64,000 bases of DNA from Emydura subglobosa (lineage: Eukaryota; Chordata; Testudines; Chelidae), in NCBI GenBank assembly GCA_007922225.1, contig ML679954.1, positions 22,961,003-23,025,002 of the forward strand, read 5' to 3'. A program made the translations under genes and the position numbers. A model generated the notes under the pieces. It was not told the origin of the DNA. It saw nothing but the letters and a program-made list of their open reading frames with translations, and made no database searches. This document shows positions 44,514 to 57,369 of this stretch, one piece after another; position 1 is the first letter of the stretch, and the number at the start of each line of letters is the position of its first letter.

Positions 44514-46892
44514 ATAGAAGACTAGTATATTTTTAAGAATTTTAATATGGCAATTTGGAATGTTGACTTCCAGGTGATCTGCGTTTATATATGGTAATTG
44601 ATTTTGAAATCTTTGCAACAAGGTTGAAAGATTTTCCTCTTCCCGCTCCCCACTTTGGAAACTGTTTTCTCAGACATCTATTTGAATGAGAAGTTTCCTA
44701 GTAAAAATGATTAATTTAGTTTTCACTAAAACAAGCTAGTTTGTCAAGTTAAGATGATGATCATTTCTAAGGTAAACTCTATTATTTCAACCAATTAATT
44801 TTTTCTCCTTTGCTCAAATTCCAGAAGTGAGAATACTTAAAGGTAAGAGTAACTATACTTTTTTCAAGTGTGAGAGAGGCTCTGAAGTTGTAATTACAAA
44901 TAATAAAGCATTTTAGATTTGTTGCCTTTTACTAGCATGGAACAGGCAATAAGGCATACACTGTATACTTTACATTTCCTTAATGAATTTGATGTAGTTT
45001 TCAAGATCTCGACAAAGCAGGAGTGCTGAGGTCTCAGTGGTCACTTGATTCAAATAACTGGACTGAGAGAAGGAGCTGCCTTGTTCAAAACACCAAATAA
45101 ATATCTTGAAAACAAACTGTAATAAGTTTTCAAGCAACATTTTTCTTATTTTGCCTATCTGTAAACTTTTATTATTAATAGAAACATTTCTTGTTGGTTT
45201 GTGCGTGTGAAAATGACATTTACTGATCATATAATTCTTCAAGCCTAATGATAGTACAGACCCATGAATAATAGATAGCCATCTATTTCTATGAGCCAGG
45301 AATGGTGCCTTCTTTTTGAGGGCTACTTTGATGGTCCCAAAACAACTACCAAACTGCTTGAGGGAGTTTGAAGTTCAAATCCAAATTCAAGTTAATTGTA
45401 CTTGATTTTTCAACTTACCTGAAAAGCTCTCTATTGGATATTCAGGTATGCAAAATGTATACTCTGTTGTTTATGTTAATAATCTAGCCATGACTGGGGA
45501 TTTAGAAAGATATAATGTATAAAATTAAGGTAGCAAACTCAAGCACTCAAAAGTTAGGAAAAGCCAGAATTAGGGTTGCCCATGCAACCCCAACTCTGTT
45601 CTTTTACATATACATTTTGATAGATGCTTTGAGTGACAGTTCTATATGGAGCACCCAGGTCGTGCCCTCACTCCACTTGTTAGCCAGGTTGGGTGGGGCT
45701 GCGGAGACACTGGACATAAGAATGACTACTCATCTCTAAAGGGGTGGCGGGTTTTTCCATAGCTGATAACCAGGAAGACTGAATGGGCGATATAATCCAT
45801 GGAGAGAATATCTCACCTGACAATTCCTAAAAGGACATGTCATCTGAAAATAGATAGTATAGGCACCAAGAAAGTCAGCCTACATGCTGGCCAAGGGATG
45901 GGTTGCAGGGGGATGGAGGACATTACTCCAGCTCAACCCATAATACATTAAAGTACTATATTTTTCTCTCTATCTTTTGGCTGGGGGACAAAGGGAAGGA
46001 GACAGTGATTTATGAGGAGGCATGTAGGGCTGCTTGAAGGAGTGAAAGGAAGCCAGGAGATCATTTGCATGGCCTTTCCACCTTGGTGAACAGTTCCATG
46101 GACACTGACTGTGGAACCCTTTTGCACTAGGATTTCCCATACTCAGCATATATTGTAGAAAGGCACAGATGTGGCCTTAACTTCTGTGCATATATATATA
46201 TATATGTTGGGATGGGATCTTTAATTTTAGATGGAATTAAAATATCTAAAGGCATGAGAGTAAAATACAACCCTATTTAGTGCCCTTTCAGTAGCAAGGC
46301 AGAAGTGTAGGGGTGGGGGGGTCCGTAGGAGGAAATCTTTTATGTAATAAGTAATAGAAACATCAGAGGATACCTTACTAAAGAAAGGATTAATGGAAGG
46401 ATGAAAGAGCCCAAAGAGAACTGATTTATGTTGAAGTTACAGAATTCAAATAGTGTTTGTGACAGAATTCTTCTCCACTGAAGTCAATGAGGAATAACTG
46501 GTTCCATGGAAGAAATCCTTCAGAGGCATTTATTGATGCCAACAGAACAAACTGGGACTTTAAGAAATGTTCACTTTTCCAGCATGAACATTCTGTGTGA
46601 TGGAAAGACCAGATTGCATTCTGTGAACAGAAAATACATCAATGGTTATGAGTGACCTGACTTTGCTCTTGGGGAAAATACAATTGAACCATGATCTAAG
46701 GGGAGCAAGGGCTTAATTTTTTTTTTTCAATGGAGCACAATAGCTAAGTAGAGTGGAGCTAATAACCACGTTACAGGGAATTCCAGTTCTATGAAGAATG
46801 CTGAGAATCTGGTATTTTTGGATCAGGACATAGCAAAATCCATTCAACAATGTCAGCAGAATTGGAAGGGCCTTCACTGAATAAAAATAACC
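44514..46892. other. non-coding, nothing recognised
   Basis: A short (AT)n tract lies at about 46189-46205. Otherwise no element or gene is supported. Confidence 0.35.
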
Positions 46893-46912
46893 AAAAAAAA
46901 AAAAAAAAAAAA
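46893..46912. repeat. poly-A tract
   Basis: Twenty A follow AATAAAAATAACC. It could be a retroposon tail, but no recognisable retroposed body lies upstream. Confidence 0.7.
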
Positions 46913-47644
46913 CCCACCTCTTCAGAAGGTGAATGAGAGAAATTAGTTACATATTTTATTCAACGTATTTTGGAATAGTCACAAATTATTCACCCATGTT
47001 AGAGAGGTAGGAAAATTGTAAAACTTTTTGATAAATCTCTGTTTTTAAAATATGAAATTCAATAAATTATTTAAACTATATTAACCCTGGTCTGATAAAG
47101 AATAACAAGGTTACCTAGGACTGCAATAAATAAATGAATGAAATATACTTTGGTGCTATAGCATATCTCTTTAAAAGCTGTAAACCTACTGGATTAGATA
47201 CACAGCTTATGTAAACCTGCACAATGGAGTCATCCCTGTTTATAACTGCTAAAGATCTGACCCATTAGTTTTAGATAACCTGAACATTCATAGCTACAAA
47301 GGGGATGGAAACGTTAATGAGCTGCCTGCATAATAAGTATGGTCAGTACAGAATTGTAAATGTTATAAAATTTCTCCCTTGTGACTTTTTTGCCTTCAGA
47401 GGCCCGTGTGACAATACATTTTACAGCTGTAATGTTTGTATTCTATGTTTAACATTGATATGGTGTTTAGCACTGTATAGTAGACAGTCCCTTTTCTGAG
47501 GAGCAATATTTCAAATAACTTTTCTCCTTCCACCTCTCATTGGCACTATGGAAACACTACCCACTTGAAAACAGGATTCCTGATGTACCAAAATCACCTC
47601 TGAGAGTCAGGGAATATGCAAAATAAGTGGAAAAATCTAGATCA
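46913..47644. other. non-coding, nothing recognised
   Basis: AT-rich, featureless. Confidence 0.35.
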
Positions 47645-48060
47645 TAGGAAGATAAGAATTGTCATACTGGATCCACTAGTGGTCCTTCTAATCTAGCAGC
47701 CTTATTCTGTTAGTGGCCAGTACCAGATACTTCTTCAGAAAGAGAGTTAAAATGCATGTAATGTATATTATGGAATAGTGTGCCCATACAGGAATTTTTT
47801 CCCATCAGTTTAATGGTTTTCTCTTGCCCTGAAGCATGAGGGTTTATATCACTTACACTGTCTCATGCAAATTAGAATGTTCTTATCTGATATTGCTTTG
47901 ACTCTTAGTAAGCTCTTTTCTTCTGCAATACCTTGAAGCAATGAGTCCCACAGCCTTATTATATGGTAACTAAAACTATTTTCTTTCCTTTGCATTTAAA
48001 TGTCTTGCATTTCAGTTCTTGTCACTTATGATAGAGGCTAAAAGACCAGAAGATGGAAAA
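47645..48060 (-). mobile_element. CR1/L3-like LINE 3' end, antisense and highly diverged
   Basis: ATCATAGGAAGATAAGAATT, GTCATACTGGATCCACTAGT and GGCCAGTACCAGATACTTC, then CAATGAGTCCCACAGCCTTA, appear in the order of a widespread sauropsid LINE relic whose 3' end lies at the left, so the element is antisense. Assignment is from memory of the family order. Divergence is high. Confidence 0.5.
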
Positions 48061-48879
48061 GAGAGAGAACAAAAAGCAGTATATTTTGGTGATTTTTTTT
48101 AAACTACCACTGCAAGCTGAGTAGACATTTTCAATAAACTGTCCATGGTAACAGTCAAGCCTATTTTAAGTTGTTCTAGTTAATTTGGAACCTAGGAACA
48201 TATACAAGTAGTTCAAATTATTTCTTCCTGTGGTCATTACCTTCCATTTGGCAGTTTCAGCCAGGTCTATTGTATTCTTTGTTTTGTTTCTTAGCCAGTG
48301 TCTGATCCAAAACCAGAATTGTAGGTGCCATCTAGGGTTCAATTTGCCCCCAGTAGTTTCAAACCTGGAAGCTGCATCACAGACAGGGAGTCAAGCTCAT
48401 CTAAGGCTAATCTCACCTGCAGAATTTCTTAATAATCTCTTGAGAGAGAAGAATAAAATCATGGGCCAAACTCTCAGCTGGTATAAATTGGTGTAGCTCT
48501 AATTTCAAACACCAGCTGTAGCTTTTGAACAATACCTTACTTTATCTCCATTCCTTACATCCTTGGTGGTGGTCCACTTCTCACTTCTATGAATGGCTGA
48601 TTCTGTATTTCATTGTGTTGAATTTTAATAGTTTTCAAATAAACAATGCTGTCATAAAGCTGCAGTCATACATAATGTTGTTTGTCAAAGAGCTGAATCC
48701 CAGATCACAAACAAGTAAGCCCCTGAATTATTTTTGTGGTCTCACACAATGGGGGCGGGGGGAGGGAATCTAAACTTCTTCACAGACAATTGCAATGATT
48801 AAGATTGCACAGCTCCTCCATGTCTATGCCTGATGTGTTCTGCATTGTGAAGAAACAAAGTAGCAATGAGATCATTCAG
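48061..48879. other. non-coding; one GCTGGTATAAA half-palindrome
   Basis: 48462-48520 (GGGCCAAACTCTCAGCTGGT then ATAAATTGGTGTAGCTC) is a half-copy of the 1.49-kb type. Nothing else is recognised. Confidence 0.35.
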
Positions 48880-49260
48880 GCACCTTTGCAAAACTAAGGG
48901 AGGCAGCTGAGGAGAGAGATGGTGTAGTAGAGTAAATTAATGACTGGAAGCAAAGCAGCTCTGTGTTCTAACTCTGGCTCGGTACTAACTCCCTCTAGAC
49001 CAGTGTTTCTCAACCTGGGGGTTTAGAGGGGTCGCAAGTGCAGAGCTGGTATTGGGGGTGGCAAGAAAGGCAATTGCCTGGAGCCACAGGGGCGCCATGA
49101 AACTAAGTTACATGCCTCAGCCCCGTGGGGGTGGGACTCAGGCTTCAGGGGTACAGTAGTTTGGAAAGGTTAAGAACCACTGCTCTAGACAGTTGTAATT
49201 GCCTTACCTCCATTTCCCTTCCCTGCAAAATGGAGATAGAATCAACTGACATTTGTAGAC
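48880..49260 (+). mobile_element. MIR-like SINE split by a hAT MITE
   Basis: The left part holds TCTGTGTTCTAACTCTGGCT and the right part TTGCCTTACCTCCATTTCCC then CTGCAAAATGGAGATAGA. Together they give the MIR core order when the 49001-49182 insert and one copy of its target duplication are ignored. Confidence 0.5.
49001..49182. mobile_element. hAT-type MITE with perfect 8-bp target duplication
   Basis: The terminal inverted repeats are CAGTGTTTCTCAACC at the left and the inverse of CAGTGGTTCTTAACC at the right, matching at 13 of 15 positions. Exactly flanking are identical 8-bp copies CTCTAGAC (48993-49000 and 49183-49190). An 8-bp duplication and CAG-starting termini are the hallmark of hAT transposons. 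The element is 182 bp, non-coding and therefore non-autonomous. Confidence 0.92.
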
Positions 49261-50264
49261 ATTTTCTTTCCAATGGCCTCTTTTCACACCTAGTACCTGG
49301 TGATTCTTAATTTACCAAAATATTGAGGATCTTTGACAGTGATGCCTGAAACTACCTTCTTAGTACTAGGTTCACTATTTGACCCTTCAGAGGAATTACT
49401 TACTGGCCTTGGGCTCCAAGTACTGCAAAGAGCAGCTCAGGAGTGGAGGTGCAAAATTGGCTCCCCTGGTTGTGTGCCTGGGATCTATTAACTTTTTCCA
49501 GTGACCAACAGTCCCAAGAAGCTGATGGCAGCCAGAGATCCTCAGACTACACTGAAGGCTCTTTTTCCAAACCCATACCCCAATACCAGCCATGGAAGAG
49601 AGTGGCATAGGAGCTATTACACTGGCTGTGCACCACCATGTGTAACTTGCAGTGACCCTGTAGTTTTTCACCTACACTGGAGGTACGGCCAACTTGCATA
49701 GGGGAGATTATCGCTCACTCTTTAGGGATTTTGATACAGTAAATCCACAGAAGTTTCCATCTGACTAGCATATATTTTGGATTATATTCTGTTGTCAGTT
49801 GCTGTGATAAGTGAGAAAATAGCTGAAAATCTTGCCTAGATTGTATATGCTGGGCATTTTTGGAAAATCTGTTCCTCAGGTGTCAGACCTGACATTTATA
49901 ACTTTCTCCACCAAGTGTCAGGTCAGTATGGTGGGGGTAAGGGGACAGGAGGGGGAGGAAGTAAAGGGCTTTCTCCCTCTGCTAGTAGGTTTCTGGAGAC
50001 TCCCTATTCTCAGGACTTATGATTCATCAGCATTATCTAAAACCACAGATCCCAAAACAGCTCTGTTTGTACTTTACTCTCGCTCTCTGCTGAAGTCTGT
50101 GAGCCAATCCTGTCTTTATTAGTGGACAAAAAGATAGCTGTCAAACCAGCACTCAAATCTAGGAGACAGAATAGGTGATTTTGTAACTCGGTGTCTGTAA
50201 CTGACCCACCCATTTAAGATTCTTGGAGCTTGCACTCCACTGCAGTAACTATGTGATGCTTTCA
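49261..50264. other. non-coding, nothing recognised
   Basis: No element or gene could be supported. Confidence 0.35.
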
Positions 50265-50455
50265 GATTATGGCCTACATTTTCCAAAAGGATTAGTAATT
50301 TAAGTGTCAATTTTTCTGTGCCCAATCTGAGATTCCTTTTAAGGGGCCAGATGTTCGTGAAGTGCTCAAGACCAGTGCTCTGAGAATTGTGCCTGAGAAA
50401 GGTGTCTTAGATTAGTGATTCTGGGTGCCCAATCATTTTTGAAAATTGAGACCTA
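50265..50455. repeat. palindromic MITE-like element with TTTTCCAAAAGGATTAG arms
   Basis: ATTTTCCAAAAGGATTAGTA and GTGCCCAATCTGAGATTCC at the left face TCTTAGATTAGTGATTCTGG then GTGCCCAATCATTTTTGAAA at the right. The centre is around GGGGCCAGATGTTCGTGAAG. It appears related to the 718-824 element and the composite at 31.2-32.2 kb. Confidence 0.6.
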
Positions 50456-53400
50456 TGTATCTTACCTTGTTAAAACAGTTTTATTAATAAACAAAATAGC
50501 AGTAAGGAATCATTGTACAATGTTGAGAAGATTCTTATACAGAAGACTTCAATGAAAGAGAGAGAATGTGTCGTTAGTGCTGTCATTTTAAACTAAAACC
50601 AACATTTGTATCCAAAGAGCAAGGAAAAATTTGCTTCTAAAACCTGCTTATTTGCTATGGACTAAATCCTATCCGCCGGTACACAAGCCTGAGTAACTGG
50701 GTAGTGGACTGAGGATTTCTGTGGTTGCAATAATTCTTGTGTCCTTTAATCCATAGGTGAAATGACTGGATCCCCATAATTATAGATCCACTGCCTCCAT
50801 CCCTACCCATTATTATTTATATGCATTACCCATGTCCCAGCTCCATATATTGAGATCCCGCCTCCTCCTATAGCTCCCCAAATCATTCACAGCAAGATCT
50901 TTTTAAAGTGCAAAGAAAAGAACACCAGAGCAGAGTTAGTAGACGGAGTGGGTATTGTGCATGTTGATAGAGCATTATATCAGATGTTTTCATGCGGAAA
51001 GGTTTTTGTGGAGGCTTTCCAGAGGTGATGTCAATGAATGGCCAAATTGACTTTTTTTCCCTTTCCCTTTTACTTCTCGTTTTGGTGAGGCTGTCTTCTT
51101 AATTTCTGGTACTCATCTATACAGGCTGGGAGACACTGAGCATGTTTGGCTAAGCACAGACAACGAATTGGAAGGAAATTTTTTAAAGCTTTTTTTATGC
51201 TAGGAATATGTATATTGACTAATGGTTACATGATGTTATCTTAGTACAACTTCAGCAGCTACAGGGGGCCTTGTACTCAGCAGCACTAGCACGGTTCTAC
51301 TGAATGGGGGTGGAGGAGAGCTTTTGGTGGGCTCCCTGTACACCAGTGGCTGATAGTGGGAGAGGGCAAGCCTAGAGAGGAGTAGTGGCAATCAGTACAT
51401 TCACCACTACCAGGATCCAATTGCCCATCTTTTTCCCCCTCACTGTGTAGCCTCAGGAGTGAAGGAGTAGTCACAGAGCAGCTCTCCTTGCTTCTTTGTG
51501 GCCTGTGAGGAGAGGATTCCTTCGGTACCTGGCAGAACCTTCTTGCACCAGATGGCTATTTATACTCACCACAGGGTGGAGAGGGGGAGTTTTTTTCCCC
51601 CTTAATTAATAGGAACTCACTAACCAAGAGAAACACAAATTACAGGTTAAAGGGAGTGAGAGGAAAAGCAAATATCTAAATGTAAAACAGGTTGCAGAAG
51701 CTGGAAGGGAAAACGTATTTAAAGCAGGTGTTTCTGGAGTCCACAGGGCACGTGGTGTCGTGGGATTATCCCTCTTCTCACTTTGTTTATTCCTAAATCA
51801 CAGCATTTTCCTCTTGGAATTGCAGACCAGGCCTACCCCAGTCTGATGAATTATAACCGAGAGGGGTTAATTATGTAGACTCTGTACATACAGCTGCTGC
51901 CTGTCTTACATCAGGTCTGTGGGTGGAAAACAATTCTTTCAATCACCTGGTTAATGGACCTGGTATACTTTGAGTGCAGCACTTGAAGTAAACCAGGAGA
52001 ATGATGAGGCTTCAGTGGATCATACTGAGAGCTAGGACCATTCATTATGGTACCCTGTTCTCTAGCTGTGATATTCTTTGTGTCAATTTCTCTTTTGTCA
52101 GAGCTCCTGTGGCTACTTGGCAATGGACTAAGAGAGCAAATCTCAAACTCAGAGTGCACTAAATTTTTTCTTCTATTGTGTTCTGCTCTTTGCTGGTTAA
52201 ACAGCCCCCCTCTCCAACAAGCTGTTAGGTATAGATGAAATTTAATATCTGATAGAAGATCAAGCTTTCATAATCTATAATGAGGAAAGAGATTAGGAAC
52301 AAAGAAGAGATTAATTTGATGAGATTTGTTTATTTCTGCTAAAATCTTTTCTGGGAAATTCTAAAGTTTTCTTCTAATCTATGATTAAATCTGGATAAAT
52401 CTTCCATTGGCCTCCTACCTCAAAATTTCTGTTTATTTAAAGAACATGTGTTTTATGTAAAAGTTCTATTTCCATTATTCTTTACCCAAAAATGAACCTG
52501 TATTATCTATCCAGCGTTATTTTCTTTGATAACTTAACTGTTCCCTCTAGTTGCTCATGCTGTTTTACATTGACTTTCTTTACAATGAGGTTAAAAATTT
52601 TGAAACAGAAGAAATTTCCTTTGGAGCACAGATGTTCTAAAAACAACTGTTGTGATTGTTATGGGCGAATATTACTGTAGTTTTATTGATAATTCTGGGC
52701 ATTTAATCATTTAGGTGGCTTTTGGTGGAATCTCTTCTAATTATTGTAAAGGTGCCTAATGCTACGGATAGACACTTTCAAGAAGTTGAAACAAATGAGA
52801 CTGGTGGAGATTATATGTATTTGTATCCTGCATTCATTTAGCTATTCACTACTTTATAGATTGTCATAAGAAATCATGACTGAAACCTTACTTCTTTAAT
52901 AGTAATATTTTGTTTATTCAAAGAAATAAACACTGGTAGCCATGTGCACATTTTAATATACATTAATTTAATATACATTTAATTTACATTAGAAGGCACC
53001 GTACATATTTCAGGTGCAGTTCAAAATAGCCAGTGGATATGTAACTAGTTCTGGATTAGATTTTGTTTAGTTGTAAAACTTTATGCAGTCAATTCTTAAC
53101 TGTCAAAACATTTTCCAGTCAGGAAAGTGAGATAGCGCTGTCTTGCAGAAATTGTTAAAATTAAGTTTTTATTTACAACATTTTAAACTTTAAAAAGTTA
53201 ACTTTTTAAAAATGTGTATTTAATTAAAGGTTAAATATGTTCTCCATGGCTATGTATAATGAGAGCAGGCCAAATGTAACATTATGCAAACCCCAGACTA
53301 CACTTAACTGTTTAATGCTGTAGGAGCAAATAAGGATGTTATGAACATCTTGACTTGCTGGGACTGGGACACCTTTCTCTATCGATATCTGACCATATGC

Positions 53401-53524
53401 AATCAAGGTGTACAGCACTAATTCACCTGTTTGCAGGATTGTGGCCTGTCTCTATCTAGGGCTAGAGATAGACCATACACAATAAGCAATTCATATATGA
53501 GAGCTGAAAATAAGGTATTGGTAG
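50456..53524. other. non-coding, nothing recognised
   Basis: About 3 kb of AT-rich DNA with scattered short frames (longest 82 codons). None shows a domain. Confidence 0.4.
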
Positions 53525-54110
53525 TCAAGGAGGGGTTTGGCCGTGGAACAAATTTTCAGGTGAGATGACTCACCTGGAGTCCATCCATATTAGGGATATG
53601 TTTTAAAATATTGTTTTGGTGAGAGGTATAGGTGACTGTATCAGTCACAAACCTCTTTTAAGACTGGCTGTGAACAAAATTTTCAGTTAAAATAACTTTC
53701 AGGATGAGTTAATCAGAAGCCCCCTTCTAGACAAAAGATGGCTGTGAACATGCCCAGGAGTTTGAACTGTGCATTGAGGTCCTCAGCTGAGTATTGGGTA
53801 GGAGGTGGGGGAGCGGGAAGGCAGAACATACAAACTGAGGACAGACTGAACAGAGGCAGAGGCAAAAAGCAAGAAAGCCAAGCAGTAGCCTGTGAGCAGG
53901 CTACGACCGTGAGAAAAGCTACTGAGAGCGCTTTTGGGTGTGTTGGCTGAAGAGGCTTGGAACTGTAAGCTAAGAAACTGCTCCTTTTATTCTTGGTTCC
54001 TTCTGCATTCAGTGACAGAGGACTTGTACGTTCCTTGTAAATAAACAACATTGCATCCAAGAGAATATCAGATTCCACCAATTTTTTCTGTCAACTGAAA
54101 CATCCCCAGG
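53525..54110 (+). mobile_element. LTR-like repeat with AATAAA
   Basis: 53720-54110 contains a G-rich leader (AGGAGGTGGGGGAGCGGGAA), GCTGAAGAGGCTTGGAACTG, then TTGTAAATAAACAACATTGC with AATAAA at 54040-54045, and GTCAACTGAAACATCCCCAG near the end. This matches the R-U5 end of a turtle LTR as I remember it. The 5' limit is a guess and no target duplication was identified. Confidence 0.4.
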
Positions 54111-56615
54111 GCCATAAACTGACTAGCCCGTCAGGTCAAAAAGGGAAAACAATACTCCTTTTTCATGAACTATTCCCAGCATGCAGAGAGCGATGGAGGG
54201 CAAGGGGAGAAGAACAGGGTTACTCCCCTCCTGCCCTGAGATGTGCATTCCAAGAAAAAAAATTTAATTAAGTAAGGGATATAATTCCATGAAGTCCCAC
54301 CAGGAATCTCACAGTGTAGATCTCATTTTCCCAGAAAACATTTAAATACAACAGTGATGGGTGCTTTAGAAAATCTGAAGACAAAGCTAGTTGCGTTTTT
54401 TTCAGGTCATACTGTGGAAAAATATATTCAATAATAGCTAGGTCTGTTCTAAGCACTGTAGCTTATTTATGAACTCATTACTTTGACATGGAAGAAGTGG
54501 AGGAGGGACGGGGGAAACCAAGGAAACGGTCGTTGTTTAATCACTGCTATCAGTGGAAAAGAAGAACTATGATCTGTAATACAGGATGAATGTTTTAAGT
54601 CCATTGAAATGGGGGAAAGGATGTGACATTAATTACATTCATGCATTTTAAAGGCTGGTGGTTTCTGCTTTCTATTTGCACAGTGACACAGCAAAGGAGA
54701 CTGCATATACTTTCCTCAAGGGTGGGTGAACCTTCAGTGGAGGCTGCCATGCCTGCTTCAGGGAAAATAATAGTAAAGGCGGGGGGGAGGGGAAGAGAAA
54801 TAAGAGCAGTGTAATAGATGTTAAATGGAGTGTGACTTTCATGTGGTTGTGGCCTCTGGTCCTCTGGTGTTTGAGTGCAGTGTGTTTTTCTAGATGACAA
54901 ATGTTAGAAAGTTGTTTATTGCCCAAGGTGTGCTAGGTGCCAAAAGGCATGAGAGTGAAAGATGGCTACAAAAACATCAGAGAGAATGTAAAATTATTAA
55001 AGGGATGTCAGTTCATGTGTATGTAGACAGGCAAAGGATAAGATTTGTAATGTTGTCTTTTTTTTACTTATCTGTACCCTCTCATTTATTTTTAATTATA
55101 AATGTTTTAAATCTTCAAAACTAAACATACTATGAATAATGGCACTTCACTAATGCCATTTTTGCAAAAGCAAGTGGATCACTCTCATTTTCAATGATGC
55201 CATTGTACTGATTCTACAGTTCTTGCTCAAATGTACTGTATTGATGTATTGTATTGATTAAATGATTACCACGGCATTTTCTAGGTAATAAGTTTATTTC
55301 TGTGCATTAACTTTTAATGATTTAGAAAACACTTGATCTTTAGTCTAGTATTTCCTAATATATTCAATACCCTAAATTGCTGAAAGGCTAAATCTAAGTT
55401 TTCATGGACATAATAGATACCAAACGTAATGTTTTTATTATAACCAATATACATTCCTTTTTCAGATGTGCTACACTATCATAAAAATATGATGTGCTAC
55501 AGTAGTCTTACACACCTAACAAATGCTCAAACCAGGGATGTATGTGAAATAATTAAATGCTATGTTTATTAGTACTGGAATATTTTTTAATCTGAAGTGA
55601 CCACCATATCTTTTTATCATTCCTGTATAGGTGAACTGCAAAGCTAATATGAATATTGAATTCATTCTGTATGCTGGTTGTGCTAACAGACCAAACTAAA
55701 TTCATACAACACAGGAATAAGTCTTAACAAGTTTTTCAAAGACTATTTTCCCCTCTTCCATATGAAATGTTCCTGGCACTTCCTGATTCACTGGAGATAA
55801 GTCCAAAAAATGAATAATTTTTGGACTTTCCTGTTACTACGGGTAGAGTCATTTTGCTGTGATAACCCAGAATGCATCATTCTGTGAACTCCTAAACACA
55901 CCCAAGTGCCAGGATGACTTCACACAGTATGTACTGTGCAATCTGAAGATCAGTGCAGAGGTTTTATCAATACTCAGTCTAATAACAGTGGCTGGAGTCT
56001 CCTGGAGATAATCTCTGAAAGTTTTTAAGAGTGGTTCTTTTTCTAATAGTTTCTATTCTGATCCAGTCACATTATTGGGATAAATGCAGGAATTACTGGG
56101 AGTAATATGATGCCCAGTGTTATGTAGGAGGTCAGACTCTATGATCATAACAATATGTTTCTTGGCCTTAAAATTTGGGATGCTCAACCTCCTTCAAATA
56201 CAAGCATGAATGGGGGAGGGTCATGGAAGCAATGGACAAAATGAACCCAAAATATTTTATACTACATTACATTTGCATGGGCCATTAAGTTCACAAAAGA
56301 TTGCATTAACAGTTATAGTCACAATTCTCCAGCAAAGTGCTGTGTTCCCTCAACTCCTCTTCTGACACCCAAAATATCGTGTTGTCAATGCTAAAATCTG
56401 CTTCTACAAAACTGTAGTGCCCAACATCTATTCCCTGTTTGTACCCAAAAGAGAGAATGAGGTAGCCTACAGCTGGTTGAGCTTGGACTACTTAATATGA
56501 CTGCTCCAGCACCTTTTCTGAGAAGGCATCACTGCTTCCATAGCCCAAAACATAGTGTGTAATCTCCTATCTACAATAAGTAATGTCTCTTTGAATATGG
56601 GTGGTCATCTACTAT
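54111..56615. other. non-coding, nothing recognised
   Basis: AT-rich. The open frames of up to 101 codons around 54.6-54.9 kb overlap on both strands and look random. Confidence 0.4.
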
Positions 56616-57254
56616 AATACTGTCATAGTCTGGGTTGCAATCCAGACCAGTGAGAGGCTGGTCACCAGAACCCTGGGTACCTCAGTGCTGCTTTGTAGCT
56701 CCCAACCTGGGCCACTAACAGACAGCCTAAAAGCATGCAGGTCATACCATGATTGTTTCTGTACAGCTAGAGTAATGGCCTTGCAGCCTATCAGAAACAC
56801 TCTGTCTTCCACCAGCCTTGGTTCCTATTTGCAGGATGGTGCCAACACACTTCCAATCCTGAATCTTCCCCAAAATGTGTGTCCAGCCCTCTCCTGGGCT
56901 GTTGAGATACTAAAAGTCCGTTGCTCTTGTAAGTGGTCAATATTCAACAGCCTGCTACGTTAAATGAAGTTACCAAGAAGTTCAGTTTAAACACCACACT
57001 CAATTAGCTGATATGAAAAATAAGACAAGTTTATTGAACTATAAAGAGGTGTTAAGTGAGTGCAAGTATAAGGTATTAAAGTAAAAAAATGGTTGAGACA
57101 AAGATAAAACATTTTCTGGTAGCTAAAACTTAACAGGTTAGCTGTTGATTCAAAGTAAAATGCTTACCACAGGTTCCCAGCAACACTGCTTACCAAATTC
57201 TCAGTTCAGGAATTCCCTCAGAGTCAAAGGGCTGGTTCCTTTGTTGTCTTATGT

Positions 57255-57276
57255 GAGAGAGAGAGAGAGAGAGAGA
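57255..57276. repeat. (GA)11 microsatellite
   Basis: Pure GA inside the LTR. Confidence 0.93.
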
Positions 57277-57369
57277 TTGTTTGGGCTGTTTTGCCTCCTC
57301 AGTGTTATAATCCAGTCACCCTTTGAAATGCATTTTAATGGGGGCTACCCTTGGATAAAGTTAAACTTT

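Noticed and set aside
46893..46912. Poly-A tail of a processed pseudogene
   Set aside because: No coding or SINE-like body is recognisable upstream, so a simple homopolymer is the safer call.
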